Notes: generated by a model not told the origin, from the letters alone. DNA of 64,000 nucleotides from Asticcacaulis excentricus CB 48 (GCF_000175215.2 NC_014816.1:1671001-1735000); one strand, 5' to 3'. Counted from the stretch's first letter, positions 22,636 to 31,926 are shown. A program made the numbers and translations.

Positions 22636-24747
22636 TTAATTTCCAAATTTGTAGTTCAGCGCCAGCTTTACCGCCCGACCGTAATAAAATTGCTCAGCCT
22701 GTGTAAGGTAGCGCGCCGTTACTGTACGGGACTCGTTGGATTGAGCGCCCACAAGATTGGAGCCGGTCGCCACAAGGGTCAGCTTCTTGTTCAGCGGATG
22801 CGACCAACTGATTTCCGTGCCCCAGTTGACACCTGAACGCGACTGCAAGCCACGGTTTTGCGACAAGAACACCGTAAACTGGTACTGGTCACCGCTCAGG
22901 CCGGCACGCTTCGGGCCATCATATTGCAGCATCGGCTTGATTATCCAGAAGGTCGCCTCGCGCGGCCCTCCCGACTCTATAGCTTCTGAACGGTTGCGGG
23001 TGAAGCTGGCGCTCCCGCTCTGGCTCCAGCGCCCCTTGCCGGGCAGACGTTTGACCGGAAAGCGCCAGTTGACATCGAAGCCGGCATACTGGGTCTGGCC
23101 GCGATTGACCGGTCGCGACAGGATGACCTCGCTGTCGATCAGGGTATTGACGTTTTCGATGGCATTGCTGGCTTCGCGCATGAATACGTTTGCGCCCCAA
23201 GACGAGTCCTTGTGCTCCCAATCATAGCTGGCCTCCAGCGAATTGACGAGGACGAGTGCCAGATCGGGATTGCCGCTTTGCGCCCAGGTCAGCGACCCGC
23301 GCAGAATTTGCGCATCATATTGCCCCAGATTGATGGGATCGAGGCGGCGGCTATAGCTGAAGCGTATCTTGGCATCTTCGCCCCAGGCGCGGCTAAGGTG
23401 CAGGGAGGGGAACCATTCCGTCTCACCGCCCCGACTTCCGGCAATATCGCGGCGACGGTCTTCAACGCGAAGCCCCGGCATGGCTGTCCACTTGCCGGTC
23501 AGGGGCCATTGCAGGGTCACATAGGCCGCCGCCGTGGTTTCGCGACCGGCAAAGCGGCTGTCATAGTCGATCAGACCTGGCATATCGCTGTCGAGAGATC
23601 GCGCCATATCCAGGCTTTGCCTCTGCCAGTCGAAACCGGCACTGAGCAGCTTATTGTCTCCCAGCGGCTTCTCGTAATCGGCCTTGATCTCCTGCCCGTG
23701 ATCGCGCTGAATATCGCTGACCTGATTGGTGCCCGCGCTAGCGCCCCTGTACTCATATAAAGTGGAGTCGCGCGTATGGTTCAGTTCGTCGCTCACCTCG
23801 ACCGTCAGCCGTTCCCCTTTCTCGTCGGCAAAGGTGTAGTTCAACTCGTAAGCCCACAGGCGCAGGAACCACGGCTCATAGGCGCGTTCGCGCGTCATCC
23901 CGTCGGCGCTGTCGTCATAGGCTGTCAGAGTATTGCCGGTCCAGCTGGCCTCACTTTGCCGGACCTTCAGCTTCAGCGAACTGCGCGGCCCCAGCTTGTA
24001 TCCCCCGCGCAAGCCGATATTGCGCCATTGGTTGTCGCCGATATTGATGCCTTCTTCGCGCAGACGGCCCGTCACCTGACCTTGGGCATTGATGTACTCA
24101 CGCGTGGAAAACGAGCGATTTTTTGCCGGACCGCCATTGGCGGATAGGCTAAGACCCCACGACCATGGCCCCTTCCCGTCGTCATAGCTGAGATTGCCCC
24201 CATAGCGATCACGCGAATGCGCCCAGACCGAGGCCGACCCTCTGCGCACGACCTTACCGCGTGGCTTTTTGGTGATGATATTGATAATGCCCTTGCTCGT
24301 AGCAGCTGCATACTGGGCCGATGGGTTAGTAATGACCTCAATACGCTCAATCTCCGAAGCCGGGAGCATGCGCAACACCTGCTTGCCCTCCGCCGGTGGC
24401 TTGCCATCGACCCAGATGGTCACACCGGTATCGCCGCGCAGAAGGACCTTGTCATCGGGGGAGACGGTGACCGAGGGCACTTTGGACAACACATCGCTCA
24501 GTTGGCCCGTGGTCGCCTGCGGGTCCGTCTTGATGTCATAGACGCGACGGTCGATGCGCGTGCCGGCGCTTTTGCTCGCCGTGACGGTGATTTCTTCAAT
24601 GGCTTCGCTGGATTTGGCGTCTTTTTCAGAGGTCGCGGGTGCCGCCTGAGCGGTTTGGGGGCCCTCCTGCGCCTGAACCGCCGTCGTCAGCGCCAATCCC
24701 GCCAGCAGCCCGACGGCTGACATTACATGCCCCAAGCGTCTCTTCAT
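22636..24747 (-). CDS. TonB-dependent outer-membrane receptor
   Basis: A 703-residue receptor with a signal peptide (cut near AVQAQ), a short Ala/Glu linker, a TonB box (EEITVTASK, about residue 50) and a plug domain with VDGKPPAEGK and IERIEVITNPSAQY. A C-terminal beta-barrel ends in aromatic KLALNYKFGN. The barrel looks like the OMP_b-brl_3 type (no extra carboxypeptidase-like domain). It imports an unknown ligand using TonB energy. ATG 24747 has a G-rich site; a TTG at 24759 is the alternative. No transport partner genes are adjacent. Confidence 0.92.
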   Translation of the reverse strand: MKRRLGHVMSAVGLLAGLALTTAVQAQEGPQTAQAAPATSEKDAKSSEAIEEITVTASKSAGTRIDRRVYDIKTDPQATTGQLSDVLSKVPSVTVSPDDKVLLRGDTGVTIWVDGKPPAEGKQVLRMLPASEIERIEVITNPSAQYAAATSKGIINIITKKPRGKVVRRGSASVWAHSRDRYGGNLSYDDGKGPWSWGLSLSANGGPAKNRSFSTREYINAQGQVTGRLREEGINIGDNQWRNIGLRGGYKLGPRSSLKLKVRQSEASWTGNTLTAYDDSADGMTRERAYEPWFLRLWAYELNYTFADEKGERLTVEVSDELNHTRDSTLYEYRGASAGTNQVSDIQRDHGQEIKADYEKPLGDNKLLSAGFDWQRQSLDMARSLDSDMPGLIDYDSRFAGRETTAAAYVTLQWPLTGKWTAMPGLRVEDRRRDIAGSRGGETEWFPSLHLSRAWGEDAKIRFSYSRRLDPINLGQYDAQILRGSLTWAQSGNPDLALVLVNSLEASYDWEHKDSSWGANVFMREASNAIENVNTLIDSEVILSRPVNRGQTQYAGFDVNWRFPVKRLPGKGRWSQSGSASFTRNRSEAIESGGPREATFWIIKPMLQYDGPKRAGLSGDQYQFTVFLSQNRGLQSRSGVNWGTEISWSHPLNKKLTLVATGSNLVGAQSNESRTVTARYLTQAEQFYYGRAVKLALNYKFGN

Positions 24748-24845
24748 CGAGCCCCCCAAACTGTCGGTATCCCCTCATCCCAAGGACACACGCAATCAAG
24801 GCGAGATTCCGGCAGATCCAATCTCAAATACACACGAGCGCGTGA

Positions 24846-25367
24846 TCAGAGAGGTATGAGACCCTTAGCAAATCTGTGGGCGTTCCACACATAGTGATCC
24901 GCCGAGAGTGTGAGCCGGGCAATCTGGTCTTCAGTCAGTTCGCGCGCCACCCGCGCCGGAGACCCGATCAGCAGCACGCCGTCCGGGAAGACCTTACCCT
25001 CCGGCACCAGCGCCCCGGCCCCTACGATCGAGTTTTTTCCGATAACTGCGCGATTGAGTACCACGGCATTGATGCCGATCAGACTGTTGTCGCCGACCGT
25101 GCAGCCGTGCAGCATGGCCTTGTGCCCGATCGTCACGCCCTCCCCGATAGTCAGGGGCGATCCGGGATCAGAATGCAGGACCGATCCATCCTGAATATTG
25201 CTGCGCGCCGCAACCGTCATGGGCTCATTATCGGCGCGCAGCACGGCGTTGAACCACACGCTGGCGCTGGCCCCCAGACGCACATCACCGATTACCTGCG
25301 CCGAAGGGGCAATCCATACCCCTTCGCCCAGTGTTGGCGCGACGCCGTCCAAAGCAAAAAGACTCAT
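24846..25367 (-). CDS. Gamma-class carbonic anhydrase family protein
   Basis: A 173-residue left-handed beta-helix protein built of hexapeptide repeats (IGDVRLG, IGEGVTIG, IGINAVV, and so on). The three zinc His of the gamma-CA/YrdA family are in place at 65, 82 and 87 (LHSDPGSP, GHKAMLHGC), and the trimer-forming C-terminal helix is present. Members reversibly hydrate CO2 or have lost that activity; this one cannot be told apart by sequence alone. The ATG at 25367 is the family start; the frame is open upstream but without similarity. It is divergent from phoH. Confidence 0.92.
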   Translation of the reverse strand: MSLFALDGVAPTLGEGVWIAPSAQVIGDVRLGASASVWFNAVLRADNEPMTVAARSNIQDGSVLHSDPGSPLTIGEGVTIGHKAMLHGCTVGDNSLIGINAVVLNRAVIGKNSIVGAGALVPEGKVFPDGVLLIGSPARVARELTEDQIARLTLSADHYVWNAHRFAKGLIPL

Positions 25368-25494
25368 CACAGCCTCTTGGTCAGATTGTTTCCTTACGCT
25401 TATGAGCGTGAGATACGGCCTGTGGCAAGCCTTGGGCGGTCGTCGCGTGAAATTCCATTGTTTCGCGTATGCACAAAAGTTTTCCACAACCCAT

Positions 25495-25757
25495 TTAAGA
25501 ACTCGGTAAGCATTCTGCCGGAATCTGGTACTGTTCTTAAGGGGGGAATCACCAGAGCCCCCCAACAGGACCCGGCGACATCCGGCCCGTTACCTTTCAA
25601 GAGGTTTTCAGTGGCTCACAGGTACGTGTTTGCACCCGAAAATGTCCCCCCGCCCCCGGCGGTGCGGCCCCAAGGATGCGACACACCCGGACGCGCCCGC
25701 CTTTCCTCCCCTGACGCATATGCGAAGACGAACCCTTACACGGTTTCGTCTTTTTTT
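25495..25757 (+). ncRNA. Candidate structured RNA or phoH leader
   Basis: The 476-bp gap before phoH carries ordered structure on the plus strand. An 8-bp stem TTAAGAAC/GTTCTTAA (25495-25502, 25533-25540) has an inner ATTC/GAAT helix. A G6/C6 stem (25541-25546, 25558-25563) follows. C-rich segments include CCTTTCCTCCCC (complementary to ribosome sites). Then a terminator-like hairpin with T7 lies at 25725-25757. No protein gene precedes that terminator. This fits either a small RNA or a premature-termination leader for phoH. A 78-codon GTG frame (25612-25847) preceded by AAGAGG also crosses it and overlaps the phoH ATG. I do not recognise a known RNA family. Confidence 0.4.
25725..25757 (+). 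terminator. Intrinsic terminator-like hairpin ahead of phoH
   Basis: AAGACGAA (25725-25732) pairs with TTCGTCTT (25745-25752), followed by a T run to 25757. It lies about 87 bases before phoH with no upstream co-directional gene in the preceding 3.6 kb. Confidence 0.7.
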
Positions 25758-25843
25758 GTGCCTCAAATCCCGCTCTTGCTGACGCGCACTGACCGGACGC
25801 CTGCGCTGCGATCCGGCTGGCGCTCTTTTCTAAGGAGGCTGTC

Positions 25844-26611
25844 ATGACCAAGCGTTCCACCAAGCGTTTTCTGCGCGAAGGTACTCTCGATGCCGAAGAA
25901 TATGCCCGCGACACTAAGGTGCGCCGCATTTCCGTGCATCACGCCGCCTGGTCACCGGTCGCTCCGGCCAACGAAGAAAGGGACCAGAGCTACGTTAAAA
26001 CCATTAAGGCCAAGTCCGACGGACAGGCACAGCTTCTGACCGCCATTGACGAGAAAAACCTCGTTCTGGCCCTGGGGCCCGCGGGGACCGGCAAAACCTA
26101 CCTCGCTATTGCCAAGGCCGTTGAGGCGCTTGAAGCCGGGAAGGTCGGCCGCATCGTCCTCTCGCGCCCGGCGGTCGAGGCCGGGGAGTCAATTGGCTTC
26201 CTGCCCGGCGATATGGAGGACAAGCTCGCCCCCTATCTACGCCCGCTGTACGACGCCCTTACCGATCGCCTCAGCATGAAGCGCGTAAAGGCGCTGATGC
26301 AAGAAGGCCTGATCGAAATTGCGCCTGTCGGTTACATGCGCGGCCGCACGCTGAACAACGCCTTTGTGGTTATCGACGAAGCGCAGAACTGCACCTACAC
26401 ACAGCTCAAAATGCTGCTGACGCGGCTGGGCTGGAATTCGACCATGATCGTCACCGGTGATCCGAACCAATCGGACCTCCTGCCTGGCCTGTCGGGTCTG
26501 GCCGATGTGGCGGCTAAGTTCGAAGCACTCGACACCGTCGCAGTAGTGCAGTTGAAGGACAAGGACATCGTCCGGCACCCGCTGGTCGCACAGATGCTCG
26601 GCGTTTTGTAG
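25844..26611 (+). CDS. phoH: PhoH-like ATPase
   Basis: A 255-residue P-loop NTPase. Walker A is GPAGTGKT (78-85) and Walker B is VVIDEAQN (175-182), with the PhoH-specific SRPAVEAGESIGFLPGD and GYMRGRTLNNAF motifs and the TGDPNQSDL sensor. The family is linked to RNA metabolism (helicase- or RNase-associated) and to phosphate starvation in E. coli. A strong AAGGAGG site precedes the ATG. The short basic N-terminus (about 60 residues) is typical of the non-YbeZ clade. A terminator follows. Confidence 0.92.
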   Translation: MTKRSTKRFLREGTLDAEEYARDTKVRRISVHHAAWSPVAPANEERDQSYVKTIKAKSDGQAQLLTAIDEKNLVLALGPAGTGKTYLAIAKAVEALEAGKVGRIVLSRPAVEAGESIGFLPGDMEDKLAPYLRPLYDALTDRLSMKRVKALMQEGLIEIAPVGYMRGRTLNNAFVVIDEAQNCTYTQLKMLLTRLGWNSTMIVTGDPNQSDLLPGLSGLADVAAKFEALDTVAVVQLKDKDIVRHPLVAQMLGVL

Positions 26612-26632
26612 GTCCAGACGATTTTGGATGGA

Positions 26633-26660
26633 AGGGGCGGGGTGTATCCCCGCCCTTTTT
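26633..26660 (+). terminator. Terminator after phoH
   Basis: Stem GGGCGGGG / CCCCGCCC (26635-26642, 26648-26655) followed by T5, with A residues on the other flank. Confidence 0.92.
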
Positions 26661-26680
26661 CTCAGAATTGCGAAAAAAGG

Positions 26681-27766
26681 CTACAGCACCAGCGGACGAT
26701 AGGCCGTCGGCGTCACGCTAAAATCGGCGCGAAGGGCCTGCCGGCGCGGCGTGTCGGAAAAGCCGATATGCACCCATGTCCCCTCATAGATCAACTGATC
26801 GAAGACGATATCGCTGGCCATGATCTTGCGGCAGATATCGAGAGGCGTGCCAAAGCGCTGCGACACAAAATCCACCGCCCGGCCAATCATGTGGGCGCTG
26901 GTCTTCGAGCCGCCAATTTTCGCATTGAGTGCCGGACCGCGATAGCCACTGCGCACAGTTATGGGCTGCCCGAGAAGCGCGCGCACCTTGTCCATGCGCT
27001 GCGCCGTGTCCTTGAGATTATTCAGATGCTCAGGTGTCGGCATGTTTTCTATACCGTTGCGCTCAGCGATGTCCGATTGGGTCAGTTCTTCGAGCGTGAA
27101 ATACTGGCTGAGCGGCGTATAGCCGGGATAGCTGGGCGGCAGGACCGGCTCCGGCCACACCTGTTTGGCGCGTTCATACAGCGCCTTACGATGATCAAGG
27201 CCGTTGGTACCTCCATTGATGATGCGTGTAATGCCTACAAGATCATCGGCATCGGCTAGGGCATTGAGGTTTTTGGCGCGCCAAAAGGCCCCGGAGGCGC
27301 GCGCCGCCGTCTCGGCCTCTTCCAGCTTTTGCGGCTGCTCGACCAACGGCAAGCCCGTCAGTTCGCCGTAGCGCTTATAATTGGCCCGCCCGGTAATCAT
27401 AATAAAACCGCGCCCGATATAGCGAAAGCCGTCGCCGGGTTCGACATTGCCCAATTCCGGACGGTTGCCATAGATGGCTTCGGCAATGGCCGCCTTGCCC
27501 TCATTGACCAGTCGCTGGGCATTCTCCAGAGAGCCGACGCGCTTAGGGAAGGTCTTGTAAAGACCCTGGGCGCTGTAGTTCAGGTTTTCGACCAGTGCGC
27601 GGAAGTTATCGCACTCATGCGACAGTTGCGCCATGAAGTGCGCTACCCGCCGCGGCGTGTCGATGCCGTATTCGTCCCGCGCGGCTTCTAGTGCCGGAGC
27701 ATAGACGGATATTCGCGTTGCATTGGCCTGCGGCGACAGGGCTTTGAGCGTGTCCGCCGTAATCAT
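26681..27766 (-). CDS. Two-domain peptidoglycan hydrolase: GH19-like plus M15 peptidase
   Basis: A 361-residue protein without a signal peptide. The N-terminal domain (about 1-205) is of the GH19 chitinase/endolysin type, with a likely catalytic Glu51 in AQLSHECDNF and the GRGFIMITGRANY core. The C-terminal domain (about 220-345) is an M15_3/VanY-like D-Ala carboxypeptidase, with zinc residues H292, D299 (SAHMIGRAVDF) and H333 (WVHIG). Each fold alone is common in phage lysins; the tandem would cut both glycan and peptide. Its ATG overlaps the stop of the upstream membrane-protein gene by one base, so the two are coupled. No other phage gene is near. Confidence 0.85.
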   Translation of the reverse strand: MITADTLKALSPQANATRISVYAPALEAARDEYGIDTPRRVAHFMAQLSHECDNFRALVENLNYSAQGLYKTFPKRVGSLENAQRLVNEGKAAIAEAIYGNRPELGNVEPGDGFRYIGRGFIMITGRANYKRYGELTGLPLVEQPQKLEEAETAARASGAFWRAKNLNALADADDLVGITRIINGGTNGLDHRKALYERAKQVWPEPVLPPSYPGYTPLSQYFTLEELTQSDIAERNGIENMPTPEHLNNLKDTAQRMDKVRALLGQPITVRSGYRGPALNAKIGGSKTSAHMIGRAVDFVSQRFGTPLDICRKIMASDIVFDQLIYEGTWVHIGFSDTPRRQALRADFSVTPTAYRPLVL

Positions 27767-29118
27767 CAGTAATCCCTCGGCCGCAGCGACGGATCGGGCA
27801 AGGCGTCGTCGGCCTCGACCACCTGAGCCGGAACCGCTGCCAGCGCCGGGGCGACCGCGGTTGTGGTCACGGCAGATGAAGTCGGCAGGGTGATGACGCG
27901 CATTGACGTCTCATCCGCGAAAGGCTGGAGCGGCGTGAAGGTCGAAGCCGGCGGTGGCGCGCCCCCTTTGAAGGTCGAGCGCACCGTCATCAGCTTGCTC
28001 AGCACGTCGAACCAGAAGGGCGCGCCCAGCGTCACGGCAAAGGCCGTCATCACCCAGCCTGAAATCAGCGCCACCATCGGCAGCACATTAAACAGCGCGT
28101 TGTCGCCGAGCGTCGGCGTCCCGTTATAGGCGTTGGTCGTGATTTCGACCGTGCGCCCAACGGCGAGCTGCGCATTGTGCAACCACTGATCCGGACGATC
28201 GAGCCGGAAATCCGGCGCGGGTGTCCGGGGTTCCTTGCTGGGCGGACATTTGCGGTTATCGTGCAGCGGCGTGTCGTTGCCGCAAAAGCGGAACAGGTGC
28301 TGCATACTGTCCATGGTGGTGGCGTTCCACCCCAAAGGCAGGCCCAGGCGGCTCAACGGGTTATCCAGACTGGCCGTCGCCTCCACGCCCTTTGCGGCGG
28401 TGTCGGTATAGTATTGCTGGGCCGAGGCCTCAACCGCCTTGCGGAGGCTGGGCGAGCGATAGAGCGTATCGGCAATCACCACCGTGTTGACGTTCATCAC
28501 CACGCAGGCGACGAGGCTGAACCAAAACAGGATGGTTTGGGTTTCATGGCGATACCAGCCAGACACCCGGTCCATGGTGGCATTGAACCACTGTTCGAGA
28601 AAAGCGCGCGCCTTGTTCATATCGCCATCGCCGGTATTGACTGCCAGTTGCACCACCTTGGCCAGACGCGGATTATTGAGGTTATGGGTAGCGTTCAGCA
28701 CGGCTTGGGGGTCGAGACGTCCGGATTGGGTCTGGCCGCCCTTTTCCCCGATCATGTCCAGTACGACAAAGGCAAAATGCTCCGCCGGTATATAGGAAGG
28801 CAGCTTGCGTCCCTCAAAAAAACGGCGACGCGGCGGCGGCTTATACTGGCCGCGATAGAGCGTCATGATCAGCGGGTGGTTATAAAACCCTTCGAGAAAT
28901 TCAAAACCGTGCAGCTTTTCGCCTGATTTACGGTCAAAGCGCAGGGAATGGCCCTTGGGCAAGTTGCACAGAAGCTCGATGAGGCCGCGCTCCAGATTGC
29001 GCGACCGACTTTTAAAAAAGCCCTCCAGGGCTTCGCGCGCCGTCGTCGCCAGCACGCTCATCAGCAGGTAGATGAACACCAGCCCAGCGGCGACATCGAT
29101 GGATTCCGGCAGCAGCAT
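27766..29118 (-). CDS. Uncharacterised membrane protein coupled to the hydrolase
   Basis: A 450-residue protein. A transmembrane helix lies near the N-terminus (SIDVAAGLVFIYLLMSVLAT), followed by a soluble part with YNHPLIMTLYRGQY and LPSYIPAEHFAFVVLDMIG. A middle helix comes at about 195-220 (FWFSLVACVVMNVNTVVIA), then a soluble loop with two Cys (FRFCGNDT, RKCPPS). Two more helices lie near 340-370, and the tail is low-complexity Ala/Pro/Thr-rich. I recall similar unnamed proteins in several phyla but no function. The ATG at 29118 has a G-rich site; one at 29139 has none. A CtrA-like TTAA-N6-TTAA lies upstream (29179-29192). Confidence 0.75.
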   Translation of the reverse strand: MLLPESIDVAAGLVFIYLLMSVLATTAREALEGFFKSRSRNLERGLIELLCNLPKGHSLRFDRKSGEKLHGFEFLEGFYNHPLIMTLYRGQYKPPPRRRFFEGRKLPSYIPAEHFAFVVLDMIGEKGGQTQSGRLDPQAVLNATHNLNNPRLAKVVQLAVNTGDGDMNKARAFLEQWFNATMDRVSGWYRHETQTILFWFSLVACVVMNVNTVVIADTLYRSPSLRKAVEASAQQYYTDTAAKGVEATASLDNPLSRLGLPLGWNATTMDSMQHLFRFCGNDTPLHDNRKCPPSKEPRTPAPDFRLDRPDQWLHNAQLAVGRTVEITTNAYNGTPTLGDNALFNVLPMVALISGWVMTAFAVTLGAPFWFDVLSKLMTVRSTFKGGAPPPASTFTPLQPFADETSMRVITLPTSSAVTTTAVAPALAAVPAQVVEADDALPDPSLRPRDY

Positions 29119-29277
29119 GTCCCCACCCCACCCGTTCATGTAAATTTTTATAAAAAAACAAACAGCCGGGGAATGACGTTAACCAAAATTAACGAAAGCG
29201 CAATCACCAAATCGTGACACTTCCCTCAGGGTGGAGAGTGGCGCATTCAGGTCACAGACAATGGCGCGAAAGACGGC

Positions 29278-30654
29278 CTATTCCGGCCGTTCGAGCGCAC
29301 TCAACTTTTCGCGGCCTTCGGGGCTGACCGCCAGACCGTCTGCAACGGTTTTGGCCGTCGCGACGGCTCCACGCGGCGACATCATCGCGGCCGCTTTCAT
29401 AGACGCGTGCGTAATGCCCGCCAGCCGCGCCACTGCCATCTGACGATAGCTGTCAAAGCCCTGCACCATGCAGGCACCGGCGGCCTGTTTGGCCGCAGCC
29501 GCCAGCTGCCCCAGATATTCGCTGAGCGCGTCGTCATCGCGTTTAACGCCATCATATTCAATGCACACGCCCGACAGGCCGCACTTGGCCAGAGCCGAGA
29601 TGACCTTGCGGTCCGAAGAGACGTGCCCCACCACCGTCATGCAGAAGGGCTTGATCAGCGACACAATTTCGAGAACGCGATGGGGCGGCACCCCGTCCAG
29701 ACCACGCACCTCAAACAGAACTTTCAGCCCCATCTCATTGGCGGCCTTTGCCACTTCGTGAGTGATCTTCTGACGCGCGCGTTGGGAGGCGAAGGTGGAA
29801 AAGGCCGCGGGCACGACCATCAGCATCTTGCGCTGATCGGGCTCACGCATGCGCAGAATTTTCAGGCCCTGCTCGATATTGGTGATATCGACCAGTTCAC
29901 GCAGACCCCAGTCCATATTGGCCAGTGCCTTGCGATCCAACAGGGTGTTGTCAGACGCCTCTACTACCAGTGGCTCCAGACGGTGACCGATCATCACCAT
30001 CTTCTTCATCTCGAACAGGGGCTCGTTGGACGATGCGATGCGCAGGGTGCGATTGGCCAGAGTTACGGTGGCCGCCACCATCATCGGACGCTGGATATTG
30101 GTCATTTGCGGCCCCTGACCGGGTGTGCGAACGGCCTCACCCGTGGATTCGCCCGTGATCGGTTTTACGCGCTCAGGCCCGGCTTCCGGGCGGTCGAACC
30201 AGGTCTTAAGGTCAATCGGATTGAGTAAAAAGCGGTCCACATCCTCGACCTGAACCTCATAAAGAGGCACCGGCACTTCGGAAACGTCACCGACAAAGAA
30301 ATTCCCCAGGTCACGCCACATCTCAGTCACCGACAAGGCCCCGCGCCGCGATCCTTCTGTTGGGATAATGGCCAGCCAGGCGTCGTCATTTATGCGCAAG
30401 CACCAGTTCGGCTCCTGAAACCGGCGCTCAAACCCAGTCTTGAGATGTTCGTAAACCAGTTCGCTCTTAACGTCCCATTTGGACCCCAGCCGCACGATCA
30501 GAGCATCAAGTTTGAGCAGGAAGGCATGGCCCCGCGCACTGACACGGGTTTCGCGCAGGCGCTCGATGATCATCACCGCGTCCTCACGCTCGAGCACAAG
30601 CCGTTCAGGCTCCGCTGCGCTACCCTGCCCTGTCGAAAGGATGTCTTGAGACAT
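29278..30654 (-). CDS. EAL-like domain protein without recognisable catalytic motifs
   Basis: A 458-residue soluble protein. The C-terminal half (about 240-440) has the secondary-structure rhythm of an EAL-type TIM barrel, with FEVRGLDGVPPHRVLEIVSLIKPFCMTVVGHV and GVCIEYDGV. The E-x-L motif and the metal-binding residues of active c-di-GMP phosphodiesterases are missing. The N-terminal half (about 20-150) is a separate alpha/beta region with WCLRINDDAWLAIIP; a Pro/Gly linker joins them. It may be a degenerate EAL scaffold or nucleotide sensor. This assignment is tentative; it could be an unrelated barrel. It is divergent from the DUF2336 gene. Confidence 0.6.
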   Translation of the reverse strand: MSQDILSTGQGSAAEPERLVLEREDAVMIIERLRETRVSARGHAFLLKLDALIVRLGSKWDVKSELVYEHLKTGFERRFQEPNWCLRINDDAWLAIIPTEGSRRGALSVTEMWRDLGNFFVGDVSEVPVPLYEVQVEDVDRFLLNPIDLKTWFDRPEAGPERVKPITGESTGEAVRTPGQGPQMTNIQRPMMVAATVTLANRTLRIASSNEPLFEMKKMVMIGHRLEPLVVEASDNTLLDRKALANMDWGLRELVDITNIEQGLKILRMREPDQRKMLMVVPAAFSTFASQRARQKITHEVAKAANEMGLKVLFEVRGLDGVPPHRVLEIVSLIKPFCMTVVGHVSSDRKVISALAKCGLSGVCIEYDGVKRDDDALSEYLGQLAAAAKQAAGACMVQGFDSYRQMAVARLAGITHASMKAAAMMSPRGAVATAKTVADGLAVSPEGREKLSALERPE

Positions 30655-30821
30655 GCCGCTGACACCAGCCTTAATTACAACACCATCCCCCTCAGCCTAC
30701 GGATGCAGCGTTGAAACAACATTAACGCACATGTCAAAAATGCAGCGTACGGGCCTGAGGAGAGAAAGGGCCCTCCGAACGAAAGAGTTAAACAAGTCTT
30801 CACCCTAAGTGTTAAAACCTT

Positions 30822-31877
30822 GTGCACCTTAAGCGAATCGCCCGGAGGCTTGCCATTTCCGCCGTCGCACCGGCCCCTGACGACCTGAACCGCGTCGCCC
30901 CTGCGGCAGACGCACCCGAAGTCGTGCGCCCTGACAGCGGTCTTCAGCCTCTAACTCAAGTGCGGACACTTTTGCATCTGATGCAACTAAACGCACTGGC
31001 GCGGCGTCAGGCTGGTTTGGCGATCGAAAGTCAGCCAGGCTTTGTCGCGCGCCTGAAGGCGCTGATCGCCGACCTGCCCACAGACAGCGCGCAAGCCGTG
31101 CTCGACGAACTGGCTGAGGCCGACTGGGCTGATCCGGATCTGATTGCCGCCCTGTGCCGTATATCGCGGGCCGGGGCCGCGGCTTTGTTGCGTTCGCCGG
31201 TCCTGCGCGATCACGACCTTCTGTCGCTTTTAAAGGATTCAGCCGACTGCGCCAGCCTCATCGCGCGACGGTCCCATCTCAGCCCTCCGGTCATCGACGC
31301 CCTGATCGCGGGTGCTGACACCGTCACGGTTACAACGCTGTTGAACAACCACAACCTGCGTCTCAATGCCGCCGCCTTCGACGCCCTGACCGACCGCGCT
31401 CGCACAGAAATCGCGCTCCGCGCTCCCCTGACGCGCCATCCCCTTCTGACGCGCAAAGCGGCCACCCGTCTGCTCGATTTGGTGGGGCCTGACCTGCGCG
31501 CCAGCTTGCTTGGCCGCTTTGAAGGCCTGCATGCCCGGCACTTCCACACCACGCCGCCGACCGATGCGGCGCAGACCCTGCACCGGCTGCAAGGCGGCGA
31601 CTTCGTTGCCTTCCGTGAGGGCCTGTCGCGCCTGACCGGACTGGACCGCGCGGTCGTGGACCGCGCCCTGACGCAGGACTCTGCCGTGCCTCTAGTTCTG
31701 CTTCTGAGCGCCGCTGGGATCGACCGGGCCGCCTTTGCCGACATACTGACTCAGGTTCAGGCTCTTAATGACGGGCACCCACGTATTAATGAGCGCCATC
31801 TGGCTTTTGTGCGCGGCCTGTTCGATCTCGATGCCGACGAAGCCCGCCAAAGGCTTGGCGCGATCTATTCCCATTGA
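30822..31877 (+). CDS. DUF2336 domain protein
   Basis: A 351-residue, Ala/Leu/Arg-rich, all-helical protein that matches DUF2336, a family common in alphaproteobacteria and of unknown function. Helical repeats include LSPPVIDALIAGADTVTVTTLLNN, and a second repeat region follows to about residue 240. There is no signal peptide or membrane helix. The GTG start at 30822 lacks a clear ribosome site, so the true start may be a little downstream. Codon use is like the neighbours'. It is transcribed towards nadK, 49 bases away, and may share its transcript. Confidence 0.8.
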   Translation: MHLKRIARRLAISAVAPAPDDLNRVAPAADAPEVVRPDSGLQPLTQVRTLLHLMQLNALARRQAGLAIESQPGFVARLKALIADLPTDSAQAVLDELAEADWADPDLIAALCRISRAGAAALLRSPVLRDHDLLSLLKDSADCASLIARRSHLSPPVIDALIAGADTVTVTTLLNNHNLRLNAAAFDALTDRARTEIALRAPLTRHPLLTRKAATRLLDLVGPDLRASLLGRFEGLHARHFHTTPPTDAAQTLHRLQGGDFVAFREGLSRLTGLDRAVVDRALTQDSAVPLVLLLSAAGIDRAAFADILTQVQALNDGHPRINERHLAFVRGLFDLDADEARQRLGAIYSH

Positions 31878-31926
31878 ACGAAATCCGTTTTAAGACGGCT
31901 ATCTCCTGCTGTTCAGACCCTGCCTC

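Noticed and set aside
24876..25847. 323-codon plus-strand open frame from the carbonic anhydrase gene to phoH
   Set aside because: Its first two thirds are antisense to the carbonic anhydrase gene. Only the last 78 codons from GTG 25612 could be translated, and that is treated as part of the leader finding.
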